This document shows, piece after piece, positions 56,957 through 64,000 of a stretch of DNA of 64,000 bases. Under the pieces are notes generated by a model. That model saw nothing but the letters and a program-made list of their open reading frames with translations. It did no database searches and was not told where the DNA came from. Every line of letters starts with the position of its first letter. Position 1 is the stretch's first letter. A program made the translations under genes and the position numbers. Source of the stretch: Caulobacter sp. Root1455 (GTDB lineage Bacteria; Pseudomonadota; Alphaproteobacteria; Caulobacterales; Caulobacteraceae); the NCBI RefSeq assembly GCF_001426905.1, contig NZ_LMFQ01000003.1:1-64000 (forward strand), read 5' to 3'.

Positions 56957-57715
56957 CTACAGCGCCCAGCCCTGGTGCATCGCCGCGACGCCGCCGGTGA
57001 AGTTGGTGATCGTCACCCGCTTGAAGCCGGCGTTCTCCATCATCCCCGCGAAGGTCTTCTGGTCGGGGAAGCGGCGGATGCTCTCGACCAGGTACTGATA
57101 GGCGTCGCGATCCTTGGCCAGCCACTCGCCGAACTGCGGGATCAGCTTGAAGGAGTAGGCGTCATAGGCCTTGGCCAGGGCCTCGGTCACCGGCTTGGAG
57201 AACTCCAGGCAGATGAACCGGCCGCCGGGCTTCAGCACCCGCCGCGCCTCGCGCAGGGCCGCGTCGATGTCGGTGACGTTGCGGATGCCGAACGAGATCA
57301 CATAGGCGTCGGCATAGGCGTCGGGCAGCGGCAAGCGTTGAGCGTCGCCGACCGTCCAGGTGATCTCGGGCGCGCCGCCCTTCTCGATCCCCGCGCCGAT
57401 CATCTCGGCGTTGTAGTCGATGATGTTGATCAGGGCGTCGGGACCGCCGCGCCGCTCCTGGGCCGCCCGGGTCATCTTGGCGAAGCGGCGGGCCATGTCG
57501 CCGGTGCCGCCGGCGCAGTCGATGATGATCTCGCCCGGCTGCGGGTTCAGGCGCGCGGCGACCGCGTCCTTCCAGAGCCGGTGCACCCCGCCGCTCATCA
57601 CGTCGTTCATCAGGTCGTAGTTCTTGGCGACCCGGTCGAACACGCCGCGCACCAGGCCGGCCTTGGCCGAGGCGTCGACGTCCTTGAATCCGAAGGTGGC
57701 GGAGGCCTTGGTCAT
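56957..57715 (-). CDS. ubiE: Demethylmenaquinone/ubiquinone methyltransferase UbiE
   Basis: UbiE C-methylates the ubiquinone ring using SAM. The 252-residue protein has the signature [27 protein letters not shown], the SAM loop [16 protein letters not shown] and [40 protein letters not shown], ending [12 protein letters not shown], so it is full length. ATG at 57715 is chosen. It is divergent from mutM and points toward ubiB, but a GST gene intervenes. Confidence 0.95.
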   Translation of the reverse strand: MTKASATFGFKDVDASAKAGLVRGVFDRVAKNYDLMNDVMSGGVHRLWKDAVAARLNPQPGEIIIDCAGGTGDMARRFAKMTRAAQERRGGPDALINIIDYNAEMIGAGIEKGGAPEITWTVGDAQRLPLPDAYADAYVISFGIRNVTDIDAALREARRVLKPGGRFICLEFSKPVTEALAKAYDAYSFKLIPQFGEWLAKDRDAYQYLVESIRRFPDQKTFAGMMENAGFKRVTITNFTGGVAAMHQGWAL

Positions 57716-57880
57716 GTCATTGCTCGAATTTGGCGCTCGAAATCGTCCGGGGCCAGCCCGCGGTGGTTGGGCTCTTATAACCGCCCGCGCTTGTCCGTCA
57801 CCGGTTTTGCGCAGGCCGCCCTAGGAACCGCGCGCGCGATGACCGATATCTGGCCCCTCACGCCCTAGTCGAGGTTCCCC

Positions 57881-58744
57881 TTGCCCGAACTGCCCGAAGT
57901 CGAGACCGTGCGCCGCGGCCTGGAGCCGGTGCTGAGCGGCGCGCGCCTGGCCCGCGTGCGCGCCAACCGTCCCGACCTGCGCTTTCCCCTGCCCGACGGC
58001 TTCGTCCAGCGGCTGACCGGGGCCAGGATTCTGGCGCTGGACCGCCGGGCCAAATACCTGCTGGCCCCGCTGGATCGTGGCGACACCCTGGTGATGCATC
58101 TGGGCATGACCGGGCGTTTCGAGATCGCCGCCCCGGAAGGTTCGATCCGCCCCGGCGACTTCGCCCGCGAGGTCACGCCCGACGACAAGCACGCCCATGT
58201 GATCTTCGAGACCGAGGCGGGCGCGGTGGTCACCTATCATGACCCCCGCCGCTTCGGCTTCATGGACCTGATCGCCACCGACCGCGTCGACCGCCACCCC
58301 TGGTTCGCGACCATGGGCCCCGAGCCCTTGGGCGAGGGCTTCGACGCCAAGACCCTGGTCGCCGCCTTCAACGGCCGCAAGCAGGGCCCCAAGACCTTGC
58401 TGCTGGACCAGAAGACCGTCGCCGGCCTGGGCAATATCTATGTGTGCGAGGCCCTGCACCGGGCCCATATCTCGCCGTTCAAACCGGCGGGGATGATCGC
58501 CGGCAAGCGGCTGGGGCCGCTGACCACGGCGATCAAGGACGTGCTGGCCGAGGCCGTCGAGGTGGGCGGCTCGTCCCTGAAGGACTTCGCGGCGGCCGAC
58601 GGGGCCCTGGGCTATTTCCAGCACCGCTTCCGGGTCTACGACCGCGAGGGCCAGCCCTGCCCCACGCCCGGCTGCAAGGGCGTGATCGCCCGCGAGGTCC
58701 AGGCGGGACGGTCGACGTTCTTCTGCCCGGTGTGCCAGGTGTAG
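57881..58744 (+). CDS. mutM: Formamidopyrimidine-DNA glycosylase
   Basis: MutM removes 8-oxoguanine and formamidopyrimidines and cuts the strand. The 287-residue protein begins PELPEVETV with catalytic Pro after the TTG-encoded start Met and Glu3, has the RRFGFMDL segment, and a zinc finger CPTPGC...FFCPVC at its C terminus. TTG at 57881 is the start because the N-terminal Pro must be exposed. It heads away from ubiE and precedes the repeat-rich gap. Confidence 0.95.
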   Translation: MPELPEVETVRRGLEPVLSGARLARVRANRPDLRFPLPDGFVQRLTGARILALDRRAKYLLAPLDRGDTLVMHLGMTGRFEIAAPEGSIRPGDFAREVTPDDKHAHVIFETEAGAVVTYHDPRRFGFMDLIATDRVDRHPWFATMGPEPLGEGFDAKTLVAAFNGRKQGPKTLLLDQKTVAGLGNIYVCEALHRAHISPFKPAGMIAGKRLGPLTTAIKDVLAEAVEVGGSSLKDFAAADGALGYFQHRFRVYDREGQPCPTPGCKGVIAREVQAGRSTFFCPVCQV

Positions 58745-58781
58745 GGCGCCGTCGACGCCCCGCGGCCTGTCTCTAACACTG

Positions 58782-58900
58782 GTCATCCTCGGACTTGTTC
58801 CGAGGACCCCGCGTTCGGCCGAGTTGTCGGTTCATTGGCGGGCGGCCCCCCCGGCCTCCGCGGCGGGGGCAGGGGTCCTCGGAACAAGTCCGAGGATGAC
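58782..58900. repeat. GTCATCCTCGG inverted repeat with 29-bp arms
   Basis: The arms 58782-58810 and 58872-58900 are perfect reverse complements (GTCATCCTCGGACTTGTTCC ...), enclosing a 61-bp GC-rich loop with inner pairing. This is the alphaproteobacterial dispersed repeat family related to 25731-25832. Confidence 0.92.
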
Positions 58901-58936
58901 GGACGGAGAAGCGGTTGAAAGACCGCCCGCGGCGGC

Positions 58937-59090
58937 GAGGCCGCGCCTTGAAACCTTGGCTGCCAGCGTGCTCTGGGGTCTGACCGAGTCAAGGACCGCC
59001 TCTGGCGGCCGCGTCGCGGCGGCGCGACGCGCCGTCCTTGACTCGGTCAGACCCCAGAGCTCCGATCCACCAAGGCTTTAAGGCGTGGCC
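58937..59090. repeat. Long inverted repeat with 27-bp perfect core arms
   Basis: Core arms 58970-58996 and 59034-59060 (GCTCTGGGGTCTGACCGAGT...) are identical as reverse complements. The similarity extends outward with mismatches (CGCCTTGAAACCTTGG at 58943-58960 pairs with CCAAGGCTTTAAGGCG at 59070-59086). The 37-nt loop is GC-rich. A GGGGTCTGACC motif is common in mobile RAYT-type repeats. Confidence 0.88.
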
Positions 59091-59165
59091 GCATCCGGGG
59101 CGGATGGGGGCTTGCGCCTAGCGGACGTTTCAGATGTCCGAGATGGGTGGATGTCGGACCTTGAG

Positions 59166-59192
59166 AACCCTCTCTCTAAGAGAGAGGGTTTT
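59166..59192. terminator. Terminator-like hairpin upstream of the enoyl-CoA hydratase gene
   Basis: AACCCTCTCTC/GAGAGAGGGTT has a TAA loop and a TTT tail. It lies about 135 bp before the hydratase gene, between the repeats and that gene. The remaining stretch 59193-59327 holds a CAATGTCCGCTACGGGTCG sequence, apparently repetitive, and the hydratase promoter is not evident. Confidence 0.6.
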
Positions 59193-59327
59193 GGTGGGCG
59201 CGACCCAATGTCCGCTACGGGTCGAAAGCCGACTCCGCCAACCCGACGATCATCCACTGCGAGACCCAGGGACTCCCCAACGCCGCCGCGCCCTCTATAA
59301 AGGCGGCGCTCAACAGGAGACCCGTCG

Positions 59328-60116
59328 ATGGCCGCGTACCAGACCCTGATCGTCGAGACCCCGGAGGCCGCGCCCGGCGTGGCTCTGATCCGCCTGAACC
59401 GGCCCGAGGCCCTGAACGCGCTGAACACCGCCCTGCTGGCCGAGCTGGCCCAGGCCCTGGCGGCGGCCCAGGCCGACGACGCGGTCGGCTGCATCGTCAT
59501 CACCGGCTCGGCCAAGGCCTTCGCGGCCGGGGCCGACATCAAGGAGATGTCGGACAAGTCCTACGCCCAGATGTTCAAGGACGACTTCTTCGCCGCCGGG
59601 GCCCGGGCCATCGAGGGCACCCGCAAGCCGATCATCGCCGCGGTGGCCGGCTACGCCCTGGGCGGCGGCTGCGAGCTGGCGATGATGTGCGACTTCATCC
59701 TGGCCGCCGACACGGCCAAGTTCGGCCAGCCCGAGATCAATCTCGGCGTCGCCCCCGGCATCGGCGGCACCCAGCGCCTGACGCGCTTGGTCGGCAAGTC
59801 CAAGGCCATGGACATGATCCTGACCGGCCGGATGATGGACGCCCAGGAGGCCGAGCGGTCCGGGCTGGTGTCGCGGATCTTCCCGGCCGACAGCCTGGTC
59901 GACCAGGCCCTGGCCGTGGCCGCCAAGATCGCCGCCCAGTCGCCGCTGGCCACGGCGATGAACAAGGAGCTGGTCAACGCCGCCTATGAGACCACGCTGA
60001 GCACGGGCGTGCAGCTGGAACGGCGCCTGTTCCACTCGCTGTTCGCCTTCGACGACCAGAAGGAAGGCATGGCCGCCTTCGTCGAGAAGCGCAAACCGGC
60101 GTTCAAGGGGTCGTGA
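59328..60116 (+). CDS. Enoyl-CoA hydratase
   Basis: The 262-residue crotonase-fold protein hydrates 2-enoyl-CoA in beta-oxidation. It has the oxyanion-hole segment [11 protein letters not shown] and [42 protein letters not shown] with two catalytic Glu, and ends with a helical trimer segment. Its specific substrate is unknown. Start is ATG 59328. It precedes rpsT by 150 bp, which has its own promoter. Confidence 0.93.
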   Translation: MAAYQTLIVETPEAAPGVALIRLNRPEALNALNTALLAELAQALAAAQADDAVGCIVITGSAKAFAAGADIKEMSDKSYAQMFKDDFFAAGARAIEGTRKPIIAAVAGYALGGGCELAMMCDFILAADTAKFGQPEINLGVAPGIGGTQRLTRLVGKSKAMDMILTGRMMDAQEAERSGLVSRIFPADSLVDQALAVAAKIAAQSPLATAMNKELVNAAYETTLSTGVQLERRLFHSLFAFDDQKEGMAAFVEKRKPAFKGS

Positions 60117-60171
60117 ACGTCCGTTTGACAAGGACGTGAGATGGCAGGCGAGATTCTGGCCCGTCTGTGGA

Positions 60172-60200
60172 TTGACCCCGGGCGGCCGTTCCCGTATATC
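60172..60200 (+). promoter_or_regulatory. rpsT promoter
   Basis: TTGACC and TATATC are separated by 17 bp, giving a good housekeeping promoter. It lies 67 bp upstream of the rpsT ATG. Confidence 0.75.
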
Positions 60201-60266
60201 CGCGCGCTCTTGATTTCTCCTGCTTCGCGGCCGCCCGCGCGGCTGTCCGTTTGAAGGTCCGAACTA

Positions 60267-60542
60267 ATGGCCAATAATCCCGGCGCCAAGAAAGCGATCC
60301 GCAAGATCGCTCGCCGCACCGAAGTGAACACCGCTCGCCGCTCGCGCGTGCGCACCTTCCTGCGCAAGTTTGAAGACGCCCTGGCCGCCGGCGACGCCGC
60401 CGTCGCCAAGGCCGCTTTCATCGAAGCGCAATCGGAACTGATGCGCGCCGTCTCCAAGGGCGTCGTCCACCCCAACACCGGCTCGCGCAAGGTTTCGCGC
60501 CTGGCGGCTCGCCTGAAGAAGCTTGATCAGGCCGCTGCCTAA
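60267..60542 (+). CDS. rpsT: 30S ribosomal protein S20
   Basis: The 91-residue basic protein matches S20: [39 protein letters not shown] and the C-terminal [23 protein letters not shown]. It binds 16S rRNA near the 5' end. It has its own sigma73-like promoter and an intrinsic terminator before dnaA. Confidence 0.98.
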   Translation: MANNPGAKKAIRKIARRTEVNTARRSRVRTFLRKFEDALAAGDAAVAKAAFIEAQSELMRAVSKGVVHPNTGSRKVSRLAARLKKLDQAAA

Positions 60543-60593
60543 TCCAGATTCTCGCCGAACGCTGTTCGGTTAGCGAAATCAAAGACTTAGGAA

Positions 60594-60623
60594 AGCCGAT
60601 CGAGGAAACTCGGTCGGCTTTTT
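60594..60623 (+). terminator. rpsT terminator
   Basis: AGCCGATCGAG/CTCGGTCGGCT with a GAAA loop, followed by TTTTT. It is about 50 bp after rpsT and insulates dnaA. Confidence 0.9.
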
Positions 60624-60723
60624 CTGTTGCCCTTTTTCAAACTGAAGATTGTCCACGGGACATTCCGCTGGGTGAACGCGGGGCTCCGAAATAGCATTCC
60701 CTTGGCGGGCGAGGACGTCTGTC

Positions 60724-60728
60724 GAGTC
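60724..60728. promoter_or_regulatory. GANTC (CcrM) site upstream of dnaA
   Basis: GAGTC lies 37 bp before the -35 element of the predicted dnaA promoter. In C. crescentus methylation of a GANTC site in the dnaA promoter region increases transcription. Confidence 0.6.
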
Positions 60729-60764
60729 AACAGAAATATCCGCCGACGGACGCAAGTTTTCCGT

Positions 60765-60792
60765 TTGACCGGCGGAGGCCGCTGGCTAGTTT
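60765..60792 (+). promoter_or_regulatory. Sigma73-like promoter of dnaA
   Basis: TTGACCG is followed after 13 bases by GCTAGTTT, close to the Caulobacter consensus TTGaCgS-N10-14-GCTANAWC. It would start transcription around 60800. Confidence 0.75.
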
Positions 60793-60799
60793 AAGCGTC

Positions 60800-60958
60800 T
60801 CAACGCTCTTCCAGTCCATGGAGATCACTGGCGGCGGCCGAACCCTTGCGTTCGCCGATCAACCCCCTGTGTCTGCTGGGCAACGAGGCTTGAGGCACGG
60901 TCGTACGCCATGGGGGGCGGCGATCGGGGACATACGACATATACCGAGGCGGTGACCG
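60800..60958 (+). other. dnaA 5' leader (about 160 nt)
   Basis: The leader between the predicted start site and the ATG is about 158 nt. A 155-nt leader of dnaA in C. crescentus reduces translation when nutrients are low, so this one may do the same. No hairpin was folded by computation. Confidence 0.6.
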
Positions 60959-62443
60959 ATGACGATCAAGGGCGGGGTAGTGAGCCAGGAGTTTTCGGCT
61001 GCGTTTTCGACGGTCGCCTGCGAACCCGCGGGCGTCGTCTGGGGCAAGGTGTGTCTGGTTTTGAAACGCGAGTTGGGCGACGCGGCTTTCGGCTCGTGGA
61101 TCGCGCCCGCCGCGCTGCGTGAAGGCCAGGCTGGTGATGTGGTGGTGGTGACGCCGACCGGGATCGCGCGCGACTGGATTCGCCGCAGCGCCTGGCGCCG
61201 GGTCAGCGAGCTGTGGGCCGCCAACGATCCCACCTCGCGCCGGTTGGATCTCAAGTCGCGTCTGGAATTCGAGGCCGCCCACGGCGCTTCGGGCGGCTCC
61301 GCCGCGGCCGGCTACGAAGCCAAGGCCGAGCCGATCGAGATCGTGCTGCCGGTGTCCAGCGACAGTCCGGCCCTGGCCCCGACCAACGGCGCCAAGCCTT
61401 CTCCCGTCCAAGGTTTGCAGGAACGCTTCACGTTCGACACCTTCGTGCCGGGTCCGGCCAACGAATTCGCCCACGCCGTGGCGCGCCGCGTGGCCAGCTG
61501 GGCCGACGGCCACTTCAATCCGGTGCTGTTCCACGGCCCCTACGGCTTCGGCAAGACCCACCTGCTCAACGCCCTGGCCTGGGAGGCCATGCGCCAGGCC
61601 CCGACCAAGCGGGTGGTCTATCTGACCGCCGAGCGCTTCCTGTCGACCTTCGTGCGGGCGGTGATGGATCGCCAGACCGCGGCCTTCAAGGAAGAGCTGC
61701 GCGGCGCCGACCTGCTGATCATCGACGACGTGCACTTCATCGCCGGCAAGCAGTCGAGCCAGGAAGAGCTGTTCCACACCCTGACCGCCCTGGTCGAGGA
61801 CGGCCGCCGGGTGGTGTTCTCCTCGGACCGCGCCCCGGCGGCGATGACCGAGATGGACGCCCGCCTGCGGTCGCACCTGTCGGCGGGCCTGGTCTGCGGC
61901 CTGGAGCCGGCCGACCGCGCCCTGCGCCTGGGCATCCTGGACCGCAAGCTGCAGGCGCTGTCGCGCCAGCACGGCTTCGAGCCGACGATGCGCCCCGAGG
62001 TGCTGAACTTCCTGGCCGACCGCTTCACCGACAGCGTCCGCGAGCTGGAAGGCGCGCTCAACACCCTGTCGGCCCGGGCCGGCGAAGGCGTCTCGCGCCT
62101 GACCCTGGACGAGGTCCAGGCGATCCTGCGTCCGCACCTGCGGGCCGGCGAGAAGCGCATCACCATCGACGACATCCAGAAGGCCACGTCCGAGCACTAC
62201 GGCATGAAGCAGGTCGACCTGCTCAGCGAGCGCCGCAACCGCGCCATCGCCCGTCCGCGTCAGGCGGCCATGTGGCTGGCCAAGCAGCTGACCACCCGTT
62301 CGCTGCCCGACATCGGCCGGCGGTTCGGCGGCCGCGACCACACCACGGTCCTGCACGCCGTGCGCCGCATCGAGGCGCTGCGCGCCGAGGACCCGGTGCT
62401 GAGCCAGGACCTGGAGACCATCACCCGCAAGCTGCGCGGGTAA
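60959..62443 (+). CDS. dnaA: Chromosomal replication initiator DnaA
   Basis: DnaA binds the origin and opens it. The 494-residue protein starts TIKGGVVSQEFSAAF; domain I is WGKVCLVLKRELGDAAFGSWIAPA, domain III has Walker A HGPYGFGKTHLLNAL, Walker B LLIIDDVHFIAGK and sensor SDRAPAAMTEMDARLRSHLSAGLV, and domain IV has the DNA-binding helix-turn-helix RPRQAAMWLAKQLTTRSLPDIGRRFGGRDHTTVLHAVRRI. It is about 56 kb right of the origin here. It is followed by a terminator. Confidence 0.98.
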   Translation: MTIKGGVVSQEFSAAFSTVACEPAGVVWGKVCLVLKRELGDAAFGSWIAPAALREGQAGDVVVVTPTGIARDWIRRSAWRRVSELWAANDPTSRRLDLKSRLEFEAAHGASGGSAAAGYEAKAEPIEIVLPVSSDSPALAPTNGAKPSPVQGLQERFTFDTFVPGPANEFAHAVARRVASWADGHFNPVLFHGPYGFGKTHLLNALAWEAMRQAPTKRVVYLTAERFLSTFVRAVMDRQTAAFKEELRGADLLIIDDVHFIAGKQSSQEELFHTLTALVEDGRRVVFSSDRAPAAMTEMDARLRSHLSAGLVCGLEPADRALRLGILDRKLQALSRQHGFEPTMRPEVLNFLADRFTDSVRELEGALNTLSARAGEGVSRLTLDEVQAILRPHLRAGEKRITIDDIQKATSEHYGMKQVDLLSERRNRAIARPRQAAMWLAKQLTTRSLPDIGRRFGGRDHTTVLHAVRRIEALRAEDPVLSQDLETITRKLRG

Positions 62444-62466
62444 GGGTTTCGAGGTTCGAGACGATC

Positions 62467-62496
62467 AAGGGCCGTCCCGATGGGGCGGCCCTTTTT
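62467..62496 (+). terminator. dnaA terminator
   Basis: AAGGGCCG(T)CCC/GGG(G)CGGCCCTT stem followed by TTTTT, 24 bp after the dnaA stop. Confidence 0.92.
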
Positions 62497-62503
62497 CGTT
62501 AGG

Positions 62504-62634
62504 CCCTCCCCCTGTGGGGGAGGTGTCGGCGAGGTCGACGGTGGGGGGAGTCGTCGGAAGACGACCGCGCTCAAGATCGAGCGGCCCAATACTCCCCCCA
62601 CCGGCCTTCGGCCGCCTCCCCCACAGGGGGAGGA
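62504..62634. repeat. REP/BIME element after dnaA
   Basis: CCCTCCCCCTGTGGGGGAGG, GTCGGCGAGGTCGAC, GTCTTCC-type and GGCCTTCGGCC hairpins, and a second CCTCCCCCACAGGGGGAGG follow each other. It resembles 28853-28967 and fills the gap to the alkB gene. Confidence 0.82.
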
Positions 62635-62636
62635 CC

Positions 62637-63254
62637 TTAGGCCACGGACGCCCTTCTCAGCGTGATGTTGATCCGCCCTCCTCCCGGCACCAGCCCGGAC
62701 GAGCCCGGCAGGATCCGGTCCACCCCGTGGAACGCCAGCCGCGCCGGCCCCGACAGGCGGCAGACGTCGCCGGACGACAGCTTCAGCGAGCGGGTCGGGT
62801 CCTTGCGGGAGGTCCCGCCGATCCGGAAGACCGCGGTGTCGCCCAGCGAGACCGACAGCACCGGAAAGCGCGGATCGGCCTCGTCGCGGTCCTGGTGCAG
62901 GCCCATGCGGGCGTCGCCGCGATAGAGATTGATCAGGGCGGCGTCCGGCGGCGTCTCCGGATCGCCCAGGTCCGCCCAGAGATCGAGCAGGGCCTGGGGC
63001 ATGTCCGGCCAGGGCGCGCCGGTGCCCGGATGGCGGTCGGCATAGCGATAGCCGGTCTTGTCGCTGGTCCAGCCCAGCGGGCCGAAGCTGGTCATGGCCA
63101 CGCTCATCGCCTTGCCGTAGGCGGTCTCGTAATTCGCCGGCGGCGCGGTCTCGAACGCGGCCAGGGTCAGGCGCGTCAAATCGTTCTGGGCCTTGAGGTC
63201 CAGCAATCCGGGCCATAGGTCGAAACCCGGCAGAACACTGATCGGTTTAATCAT
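62637..63254 (-). CDS. alkB: AlkB family DNA dealkylase
   Basis: AlkB is a 2-oxoglutarate/Fe(II) dioxygenase reversing 1-methyladenine and 3-methylcytosine. The 205-residue protein has HxD iron ligands in RMGLHQDRDE, the distal His in LAFHGVDRI and 2-oxoglutarate-binding Arg in RINITLRRA, plus the substrate loop INLYRGD. It is divergent from the aminopeptidase gene (95-bp gap). Confidence 0.95.
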   Translation of the reverse strand: MIKPISVLPGFDLWPGLLDLKAQNDLTRLTLAAFETAPPANYETAYGKAMSVAMTSFGPLGWTSDKTGYRYADRHPGTGAPWPDMPQALLDLWADLGDPETPPDAALINLYRGDARMGLHQDRDEADPRFPVLSVSLGDTAVFRIGGTSRKDPTRSLKLSSGDVCRLSGPARLAFHGVDRILPGSSGLVPGGGRINITLRRASVA

Positions 63255-63349
63255 TACGGAGATTTAATGCGCCAGATGCGCCAGGACAGTGTTGGTTTGC
63301 GCTCGTCGGGCCCGCGGGCCGAATAAATTTTGCAAATCCAGGGCCGTTC

Positions 63350-64000
63350 ATGCGTCGACTCCTCTCTTCCGCGGCTGCCGCCGTGCTCGTTTTCGCCGCC
63401 GGATCCGCCCTGGCCGCGCCCGCCGCGCCCAAGCCCGCCGCGATCACCGCCGCCAACGTCACGACCCAGCTGCCGCGCGGCGTGGTTCCGACCCACTATG
63501 ATCTGGCCTTCACGCCCGACGCCGACAAGCTGACCTTCACCGCCTCGGTGAAGATCGCCGTCGAGGTCGCCGCCCCGACCAACACCATCACCCTGCAGGC
63601 CGCCGACCTGACCTTCGCCAAGGCCGAGATGGCCGGCGTGGGGGCGGCCAAGGTCACCGTCGACGCCGAGGCCCAGACCGCCACCTTCACCTTCGACAAG
63701 CCGGTCGCCAAGGGCGCCCACGTGCTGTCGATCGACTACAGCGGCAAGATCTACAAGCAGGCCGCCGGTCTGTTCGCGCTGGACTACGACACCGACCAGG
63801 GCAAGAAGCGCGCGCTCTACACCCAGTTCGAGAATTCCGACGCCCGCCGCTTCATCCCCTCGTGGGACGAGCCGTTCTTCAAGGCCACCTACGACGTCCA
63901 GGTCACCGTTCCGACCGGCCAGATGGCCATCGGCAACATGCCGGTCGCCAAGACCGAGGACCTGGGCGGCGGCAAGTCGAAGGTGACCTTCGCCACCTCG
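63350..64000 (+). CDS. M1 family aminopeptidase, N-terminal part
   Basis: The first 217 residues are present; the gene runs off the right edge. A signal peptide (RRLLSSAAAAVLVFAAGSALA) is followed by the M1 N-terminal beta domain: LPRGVVPTHYDLAFTPDADKLTFTASVKI, ALDYDTDQGKKRALYTQFENSDARRFIPSWDEPFFKATYDVQVTVPTGQ. The zinc motif HExxH is beyond the window. It is an exported, probably periplasmic, aminopeptidase. A leader with a T-rich tract precedes the ATG. Confidence 0.88.
   Translation, partial: MRRLLSSAAAAVLVFAAGSALAAPAAPKPAAITAANVTTQLPRGVVPTHYDLAFTPDADKLTFTASVKIAVEVAAPTNTITLQAADLTFAKAEMAGVGAAKVTVDAEAQTATFTFDKPVAKGAHVLSIDYSGKIYKQAAGLFALDYDTDQGKKRALYTQFENSDARRFIPSWDEPFFKATYDVQVTVPTGQMAIGNMPVAKTEDLGGGKSKVTFATS

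Overview
The window is an alphaproteobacterial chromosome segment with very high G+C, and it carries the replication origin region of a Caulobacter-type genome. Evidence: the origin-like gap between ppsR (leftward) and hemE (rightward) with perfect CtrA boxes (TTAA-N7-TTAA) and GANTC (CcrM) sites; the cluster trmE-gidA-gidB-parA-parB with four copies of the Caulobacter parS palindrome; the envelope response regulator CenR and the NtrY inhibitor NtrZ nearby; and a dnaA gene with a Caulobacter-like sigma73 promoter and a leader of about 160 nt. I see no rRNA, tRNA, CRISPR array, prophage or insertion sequence. Species cannot be fixed from sequence alone, but the gene order seems to differ from C. 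crescentus (see findings).

Layout. 231-3965 (leftward): a tightly overlapped operon ppsR-maf-aroE-coaE-dnaQ. 3934-4420: the predicted origin (Cori). 4421-8665 (rightward): haem genes hemE-hemH-hemJ, then rho. 8666-9449: a gene-free stretch with one parS, the rho terminator and several REP-type hairpins. 9450-11119: a quinone oxidoreductase and a dienelactone hydrolase (leftward). 11235-17297: DUF6489 gene-mnmE-mnmG-rsmG-parA-parB with three more parS sites. 17541-21767 (leftward): leuS-lptE-holA.

21920-28844 is an envelope and export neighbourhood: DUF3576 lipoprotein, ntrZ, thiE-like, yggS, an L,D-transpeptidase-like protein, cenR, secB, a Tim44-like protein, mltA, and an Smr protein. 28967-33052 is a histidine operon (pfkB-hisB-hisH-hisA-hisF-hisE). 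33157-44810 is mixed housekeeping: ATP-grasp protein, nth, an Ada-like protein, DUF2252, hslU/hslV with a secreted protein between them, moeB, an S9 peptidase, a 2-hydroxyacid dehydrogenase and an SH3 protein. 44914-47714 holds fabA-fabB-fabI. 47770-51139 is an EmrAB-type efflux operon with its TetR regulator. 51428-58744 holds a small membrane peptide, dut-coaBC, a lipoprotein with a toxin-like domain, ubiB, a GST, ubiE and mutM. 59328-64000 holds an enoyl-CoA hydratase, rpsT, dnaA, alkB and the start of an M1 aminopeptidase.

The core theme is replication and segregation control: the origin with CtrA and DnaA sites, DnaA, the exonuclease and delta subunits of DNA polymerase III, and the complete ParA-ParB-parS system lie within about 60 kb. 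The main oddities are the position of dnaA relative to the origin (suggesting an inversion of the origin block), a parS site embedded in the mnmE reading frame, a cell-envelope lipoprotein resembling a polymorphic-toxin domain, a foreign-looking GST gene splitting ubiE from ubiB, and several families of long perfect inverted repeats between genes.
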